64,000 bases of DNA from UBA4416 sp048498515 (GTDB lineage: Bacteria; Bacteroidota; Bacteroidia; B-17B0; Aurantibacillaceae): NCBI GenBank assembly GCA_048498515.1, contig JBEHXV010000023.1:1-64000 (forward strand). The letters run 5' to 3'. Made by a program: the position numbers and the translations under genes. The notes below the pieces were generated by a model that ran no database searches, was not told the origin of the DNA, and worked only from the letters and a program-made list of their open reading frames with translations. Shown in pieces: positions 60,130 through 64,000 of this stretch (the stretch's first letter is position 1; the number at the start of each line of letters is the position of its first letter).

Positions 60130-61605
60130 TTAGTTGTATTTGTATTTTAGGAACCAGCGCTTGTTAAAGGTGAAGCCAAGTACCAGGCGCACGTATTCTT
60201 CCTGCAGCAGGCTGTTGCTCACAGTACCCATTCGGCCGTATTGTGCCGAAATGTTAACCACGCCAATCTCATCCCAAATACCGCCAAAACGTACCGAACC
60301 TACCGGGAAGCCTAAGCCTGCCGACACGAAATAGTTCTTTATATTGGTATTCTTCAAATCCAGGAAGCCATCGGAATAAGAAACGCCCATGCGATAATGC
60401 ATCCGTTTATAATAGTTTGAAAAACCCATCATGTCTTTGTTAGGACAATAATTTAATCCGGCCGACACCCTGTAGCTGTTCCTGAAATCGGTGCTTGGCG
60501 AATCAAAATATTTAAATCCGCCCCAGTTGGTGGTGGCGGCATCCAGTAATAGGGTAAATTTTTCTCCCTTTTTTATGGAAAAACCAATGCCCATTTCCAG
60601 TGGCAATTTAATGCTGCCCTGTATGCCCTGTGAATTCAGGATCGTATCTTTTGGCCGTTCAACACCAAAACCATCCAGGGAGTAATTGTAGATAATGTTA
60701 TTTTGTTTTGCCCTGATTCCCATAGGCGTATTTACAAAAGCGCCTATGCCTATCAGGATCTTTTGTTTCAGGGCCCGGCGCTTACCGTTTGCCTTTACGG
60801 AGTCGATGGTGAAATGTGTTTGTATGCCACCGTTAAATGTAAAATCGGAAACCTGAACCTGGCGCTGGCGTTTGGTATTGAAATAAATGATAGAGCCGGG
60901 ATAGATCACGTCGGTAGTTTGGTTAATGGTACCAAATAAATAATTACCGGTAACACCAACCGAGAGTTCGGAAAGGAGCTGTTTTGCAAACTTGATGTTC
61001 TTTAATTTTTTAGAGTCTTTGTTTGCCATAATTGTATCGTACCTGGCAGAGTAATAAAATTTGGTGAGTTGTTTACGAAAAGGCTTTAGCCCGGTACCTA
61101 AAAAAACTTTGTTAATTCCACCATCTCCCTGGAAGTTATAGGTCATTTCTCCTACACCGGCAACATCCTGGGTCGACGTGATCTTATAACCTACCGTACT
61201 GTAGGGCATAATACCAAAAGCTGCGCCACCCAGGCGCTTTAAGGGAAAGCCAACAGAGCCGTAAGAGAAGTTGACATTTTTTTTATTGGTAGATGAGCTT
61301 GCACTGGAAATTTTGGTGAATTGAGCCTGCCCGCCCACCTCGAGGATGCTCATGCGTATACCCGCTAAGCCGGCAGGGTTGGCAGCATTGATAAAAAAAG
61401 GAGCAATTGTATCCTGCTGGTAAGCAATAAAGGAACCACCCATGGCAGCCGAGTTGGCAAACGTTTGGAGGTTGATCTCGCCCAGGCCATAACGGGAATA
61501 AGGACTTGAGGTCAGGATTTGGGAAACGGAAACAAGACTCAGGAACAGAAATGCTGTTGCCAGTACAGTTCGTTTTGCCAGGGCTATGTGTTTAGTTATT
61601 TTCAA
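60130..61605 (-). CDS. Outer-membrane beta-barrel protein (FadL-like, function unknown)
   Basis: The 491-residue exported protein opens with a signal peptide and the typical Bacteroidota start 'LTSSPYSRYGLGEINLQTFANSAAMGGSFIAYQ', followed by 'NAANPAGLAGIRMSILEVGGQAQFT'. Many alternating amphipathic strands follow, and it ends with 'YVRLVLGFTFNKRWFLKYKYN', a terminal strand with aromatic residues as in outer-membrane barrels. FadL-like transport is possible but not shown. It sits between coaX (14-base overlap) and lptC, a common arrangement in this phylum, which hints at a role in the LPS/envelope pathway. Confidence 0.8.
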   Translation of the reverse strand: MKITKHIALAKRTVLATAFLFLSLVSVSQILTSSPYSRYGLGEINLQTFANSAAMGGSFIAYQQDTIAPFFINAANPAGLAGIRMSILEVGGQAQFTKISSASSSTNKKNVNFSYGSVGFPLKRLGGAAFGIMPYSTVGYKITSTQDVAGVGEMTYNFQGDGGINKVFLGTGLKPFRKQLTKFYYSARYDTIMANKDSKKLKNIKFAKQLLSELSVGVTGNYLFGTINQTTDVIYPGSIIYFNTKRQRQVQVSDFTFNGGIQTHFTIDSVKANGKRRALKQKILIGIGAFVNTPMGIRAKQNNIIYNYSLDGFGVERPKDTILNSQGIQGSIKLPLEMGIGFSIKKGEKFTLLLDAATTNWGGFKYFDSPSTDFRNSYRVSAGLNYCPNKDMMGFSNYYKRMHYRMGVSYSDGFLDLKNTNIKNYFVSAGLGFPVGSVRFGGIWDEIGVVNISAQYGRMGTVSNSLLQEEYVRLVLGFTFNKRWFLKYKYN

Positions 61606-62320
61606 GAGTATAATTTAAAATATCGTTCAATCCTTTTAAAACCAAATTTGGGTGGGCAAAGATGCTATTTTTTAACCGTTTTGCCAAGTATTCGGCATCG
61701 CCACCCGTTAAAACACAAATAAGCTGCGGAAATTGCTGCCTGTAACTGTCAATAAGGCCTTCCACCTCGGCCAGTGCGCCGTTTAAAACACCCGAGAGAA
61801 TGGAGCCCTGGGTATTTGTGCCAATAAGTTCCTTAAACGTGAGATCAGGTTCCACCAATGGCAACTTGCTGGTAAACTCATGCAGGGCCTTAAAACGCAT
61901 GGAAAGTCCAGGCGAAATGCCGCCGCCAAGGTATTCGTTTGCCGCGTTGGTAAAGTTGTATTTGATACAGGTGCCGCAATCAATTACCAACACGTTTTGG
62001 TTTGGGTACAGGTAGTAGGCACCTACCGAAGCTGCGAGCCGGTCGGAGCCCAGCGTGGAAGCGGATTGATACCGGTTTTTTAGCGGAATAATTGTTTGGG
62101 TGCTAAATACCAGGGTTGGTACCAGTTTGTTAAGCGTTTCATAAAAAGATTCCTCTTCTTTTACCACGCTGCCAACTATGGCGTGTTTGGCTTGTTGAAT
62201 AAGTGAAAGATCGCTTAATAATTGAACGGTGTTTTGGTAATAGTTTACGTGCTGAAGCCCACTCTCATTAAAAAGGGCGGCTTTGACGCGTGTATTGCCA
62301 ATATCTACAACTAAATTCAA
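61592..62320 (-). CDS. coaX: Type III pantothenate kinase CoaX
   Basis: The 242-residue enzyme catalyses the first step of coenzyme A synthesis, phosphorylating pantothenate. The ASKHA-fold motifs are 'NLVVDIGNTRVKAALF' at the N-terminus, 'STLGSDRLAASVGAYYLY', 'VLVIDCGTCIKYNFT', 'LGGGISPGLSMRFKALHEFTSKLPLV' and 'VLTGGDAEYLAKRL'. The residues for ATP and pantothenate are intact. It is the first gene of a five-gene operon with the outer-membrane protein, lptC, a small membrane protein and the FAD protein. Confidence 0.95.
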   Translation of the reverse strand: MNLVVDIGNTRVKAALFNESGLQHVNYYQNTVQLLSDLSLIQQAKHAIVGSVVKEEESFYETLNKLVPTLVFSTQTIIPLKNRYQSASTLGSDRLAASVGAYYLYPNQNVLVIDCGTCIKYNFTNAANEYLGGGISPGLSMRFKALHEFTSKLPLVEPDLTFKELIGTNTQGSILSGVLNGALAEVEGLIDSYRQQFPQLICVLTGGDAEYLAKRLKNSIFAHPNLVLKGLNDILNYTLENN

Positions 62321-62383
62321 GGTTGCTAAAAGTAATTAAATAGCATTTACATGAAGTTAATTTATGTTTTTTTAATATTTCTT

Positions 62384-62413
62384 TTTGGATTATAAATATT
62401 TCTGTTAAATTTG
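62384..62413 (+). promoter_or_regulatory. Promoter of tRNA-Phe (TTTG-N18-TAAATTTG)
   Basis: TTTG at 62384-62387 and TAAATTTG at 62406-62413 are separated by 18 bases, close to the Bacteroidota -33/-7 consensus. The tRNA begins 27 bases after the -7 box. Confidence 0.7.
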
Positions 62414-62440
62414 CAGCCCAATCTGGTTAAACCAGTTGAT

Positions 62441-62513
62441 GGTACCTTAGCTCAGTCGGTAGAGCAACAGACTGAAAATCTGTGTGTCCCTGGTTCGATT
62501 CCTGGAGGTACCA
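62441..62513 (+). tRNA. tRNA-Phe (anticodon GAA)
   Basis: The 73-base sequence folds as a complete cloverleaf. The acceptor stem is GGTACCT with AGGTACC, the D arm has GCTC/GAGC, the anticodon stem is ACAGA/TCTGT with loop CTGAAAA (anticodon GAA at 62474-62476), and the T arm has GGTTCGATTCC. The discriminator base is A. CCA is not encoded. A near-consensus promoter precedes it and a hairpin terminator follows. Confidence 0.97.
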
Positions 62514-62523
62514 CTTTAAAACT

Positions 62524-62556
62524 AAAATCCTGATCAGAATGGTCGGGATTTTTTGT
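62524..62556 (+). terminator. Intrinsic terminator after tRNA-Phe
   Basis: A 10-pair stem with one G-U pair (62524-62533 with 62543-62552, core AAAATCC / GGGATTTT) is followed by TTTTGTTTTT. It ends about 10 bases before the glycosyltransferase start, so that gene may be partly read through from the tRNA promoter. Confidence 0.7.
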
Positions 62557-62565
62557 TTTTATGAG

Positions 62566-63819
62566 ATGCAGCCGGCCCAACATATTTTATTCATCGGTAC
62601 CGTTTGGCCGGAGCCTAAGTCCTCGGCTGCGGGTAGCCGCACCATGCAGTTCATTGAACAATTTAAAAAACGGAACTGGAAAATAACCTTTGCCTGCGCG
62701 GCAGCCGACAGCCCCTTTGCCATTGATCTTGAAAAAGAAGGCGTTGATAAAGTAAGCATTGAACTGAATAACAGCAGTTTTGATGAATTTATTAAAACGC
62801 TGCAGCCCACCATTGTTTTATTCGATCGTTTTATGATGGAAGAACAGTTTGGCTGGCGTGTGGCCGAGCATTGCCCGGATGCATTGCGGATACTGGACAC
62901 CATTGACCTGCATTGCCTGCGGCTGGCCAGGCAGCAGGCTTTTAAAGATAAGCGGGAATTTGTTTTGGATGATATGTTGGACACCGATGTGGCCAAACGG
63001 GAGATCGCTTCCCTATACCGATGCGATAGTACCATTATGATCTCGGAATACGAAATGGATGTATTACAAACGCTTTTTAAGATCGATCCAGGCATGTTGC
63101 ATTACACGCCCTTTTTACTGGAACAGATCTCTGAGAAAGAAGTTAAACAATGGCCGGCTTTTGAAGAACGACAGCATTTTGTAACCATTGGAAACTTTTT
63201 GCATGAGCCTAACTGGAACAGTGTACTATTCTTAAAAGAAGAGATCTGGCCTTTGATCCGCAAACAACTGCCCAATGCCGAATTGCATGTGTACGGTGCT
63301 TATCCCTCGCCTAAAGTGACACAGTTGCATAATGCTAAAGAAGGCTTTTTTATTAAAGGGCGTGCCGAAAGCGCGAGAGAAGTGATGCTCAAGGCAAAAA
63401 TTTGTTTAGCGCCTTTACGTTTTGGCGCCGGACTAAAAGGTAAGCTGATTGATGCCATGGAATGTGGTACGCCCAGCATTACGACAACTATTGGCGCTGA
63501 GGCCATGCACGGCGCTTTAAACTGGGCCGGCGCGGTGACAAACAATGCCGCTGAATTTGCTGCACAAGCAATTGAACTGCACAACGATAAAAATAAATGG
63601 CAGGTGGCACAACAAAATGGCATCCACATTATTAATGCTGTTTTTGATAAAAAACATCATGCTCAATTGTTGATCGATAAAATGGAAGAACTGCAAAACA
63701 ATTTACAACAACACCGCAAGAAAAATTTTATGGGTGCGGTGTTAATGCACCATACCATTTCGGGAACCAAATATATGGCGAGGTGGATAGAGGAGAAGAA
63801 TAAAATAAAGAATTTATAA
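62566..63819 (+). CDS. Glycosyltransferase family 1/4 (GT-B fold)
   Basis: The 417-residue enzyme has the GT-B layout. The N-terminal domain includes 'HILFIGTVWPEPKSSAAGSRTMQFIEQFKKRNWKITF' and the C-terminal donor-binding domain includes 'VTIGNFLHEPNWNSVLFL', 'ELHVYGAYP', 'FFIKGRAESAREVMLKAKICLAPLRFGAGLKGKLIDAMECGTPSITT-GAEAM'-type segments with the donor-binding Glu. The sugar donor and acceptor are unknown; envelope polysaccharide is likely. I use the ATG at 62566. The longer in-frame start at 62482 lies inside the tRNA gene and is rejected. Confidence 0.9.
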   Translation: MQPAQHILFIGTVWPEPKSSAAGSRTMQFIEQFKKRNWKITFACAAADSPFAIDLEKEGVDKVSIELNNSSFDEFIKTLQPTIVLFDRFMMEEQFGWRVAEHCPDALRILDTIDLHCLRLARQQAFKDKREFVLDDMLDTDVAKREIASLYRCDSTIMISEYEMDVLQTLFKIDPGMLHYTPFLLEQISEKEVKQWPAFEERQHFVTIGNFLHEPNWNSVLFLKEEIWPLIRKQLPNAELHVYGAYPSPKVTQLHNAKEGFFIKGRAESAREVMLKAKICLAPLRFGAGLKGKLIDAMECGTPSITTTIGAEAMHGALNWAGAVTNNAAEFAAQAIELHNDKNKWQVAQQNGIHIINAVFDKKHHAQLLIDKMEELQNNLQQHRKKNFMGAVLMHHTISGTKYMARWIEEKNKIKNL

Positions 63820-63850
63820 AAACCGCGGTTTGCCGCTCTTTTTTTTGATA
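63820..63850 (+). terminator. Weak terminator after the glycosyltransferase gene
   Basis: AAACCGCGGTTT is a 12-base palindrome, and GCGG / CCGC within it forms a short stem before TCTTTTTTTT. The stem is short, so this is a tentative call. Confidence 0.4.
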
Positions 63851-63870
63851 TAGTTCAATTTACATTTGTA

Positions 63871-63878
63871 CTATCTTT
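63871..63878 (+). promoter_or_regulatory. -7 promoter element (TACATTTG) for the last gene
   Basis: TACATTTG matches TAnnTTTG and lies about 33 bases before the ATG of the partial gene at the window end. A TTTG at 63844-63847 is a possible, long-spaced -33. Confidence 0.35.
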
Positions 63879-63911
63879 AATCCAATAGAGAATAAAAGAT
63901 ATTTTAAAAGT

Positions 63912-64000
63912 ATGAAACAAAACGATAAAATACCAGGTTGGCTTCAAGCTCTTATTTATATTGGTGGGGCTGTTCTTATTGTTTATTTGCTTGCTAGATT
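63912..64000 (+). CDS. Partial gene: small membrane protein N-terminus
   Basis: An ATG opens a frame that stays open to the window edge and codes for 'MKQNDKIPGWLQALIYIGG' followed by a hydrophobic stretch 'AVLIVYLLAR'. It looks like the start of a membrane protein. Nothing more can be said about its identity or function from 29 residues. Confidence 0.5.
   Translation, partial: MKQNDKIPGWLQALIYIGGAVLIVYLLAR

Noticed and set aside
62441..62513. tRNA-Phe as an integration site for a mobile element
   Set aside because: No integrase, no duplicated tRNA 3' end and no foreign gene block were seen next to it.
62482..62565. Longer N-terminus for the glycosyltransferase
   Set aside because: It would begin inside the tRNA-Phe gene and run through its terminator hairpin.

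Overview
The window reads as a chromosomal segment of a member of the Bacteroidota with moderate GC content. The evidence is the recurrent promoter motif TAnnTTTG a short distance before start codons, a type IX secretion (T9SS) C-terminal sorting domain, Bacteroidota-type outer-membrane proteins and lipoproteins, a bacillithiol enzyme (BshC) and a lipid A/LPS gene set. I cannot place the order or genus. Most of the window is dense, ordinary housekeeping sequence in short operons. I see no prophage, integrase, complete insertion sequence or CRISPR array.

Layout. 1-2.5 kb: the N-terminal part of a large exported beta-helix protein and a YjbR-type protein. 2.5-6 kb: a leftward operon surE, small membrane protein, lpxB, SpoIID-domain protein. 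6-10.5 kb: ridA, an RRM RNA-binding protein, a Rieske-fold lipoprotein without iron ligands, an S41 protease and two exported proteins. 10.5-20 kb: a leftward rsmB-like operon, a degenerate amidohydrolase, adenine deaminase, an AT-rich four-gene run headed by a DUF4062 protein, and thymidine kinase. 20-27 kb: an M28 peptidase, tandemly duplicated barrel proteins, and an acyl-CoA carboxylase beta subunit. 27-33 kb: a VapC-type toxin-antitoxin pair, a DEAD-box helicase, a structured ~300-bp intergenic element, the Mla lipid-transport genes mlaE-mlaF-mlaD, a 51-residue membrane protein and a LEA/WHy-like protein.

33-41 kb holds the most striking locus: a 2,234-residue soluble hybrid histidine kinase built on twelve near-identical 92-residue HAMP-pair units, followed by GAF, kinase and three receiver domains. 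It is translationally coupled to a second receiver-kinase protein. 41-47.5 kb: a laccase-domain purine nucleosidase-type protein, DUF2071, bshC, and a T9SS-secreted M43 metalloprotease whose catalytic domain seems to be split by an inserted domain. 47.7-54.5 kb: an MksF-MksE-MksB condensin locus interrupted by an exported protein gene. 54.5-64 kb: an ORF6N-protein remnant flanked by palindromes, a TSUP transporter, a PpiD-like foldase, the operon coaX-OMP-lptC-small protein-FAD protein, tRNA-Phe, a glycosyltransferase and the start of one more gene.

Theme: cell-envelope biogenesis recurs (lpxB, lptC, Mla, PpiD, several outer-membrane proteins). Intergenic regions carry two families of palindromic dispersed repeats. 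Two copies of one family, 9 kb apart, preserve a hairpin through compensatory base changes. All functional calls rest on motif recognition by eye; no database search was run.
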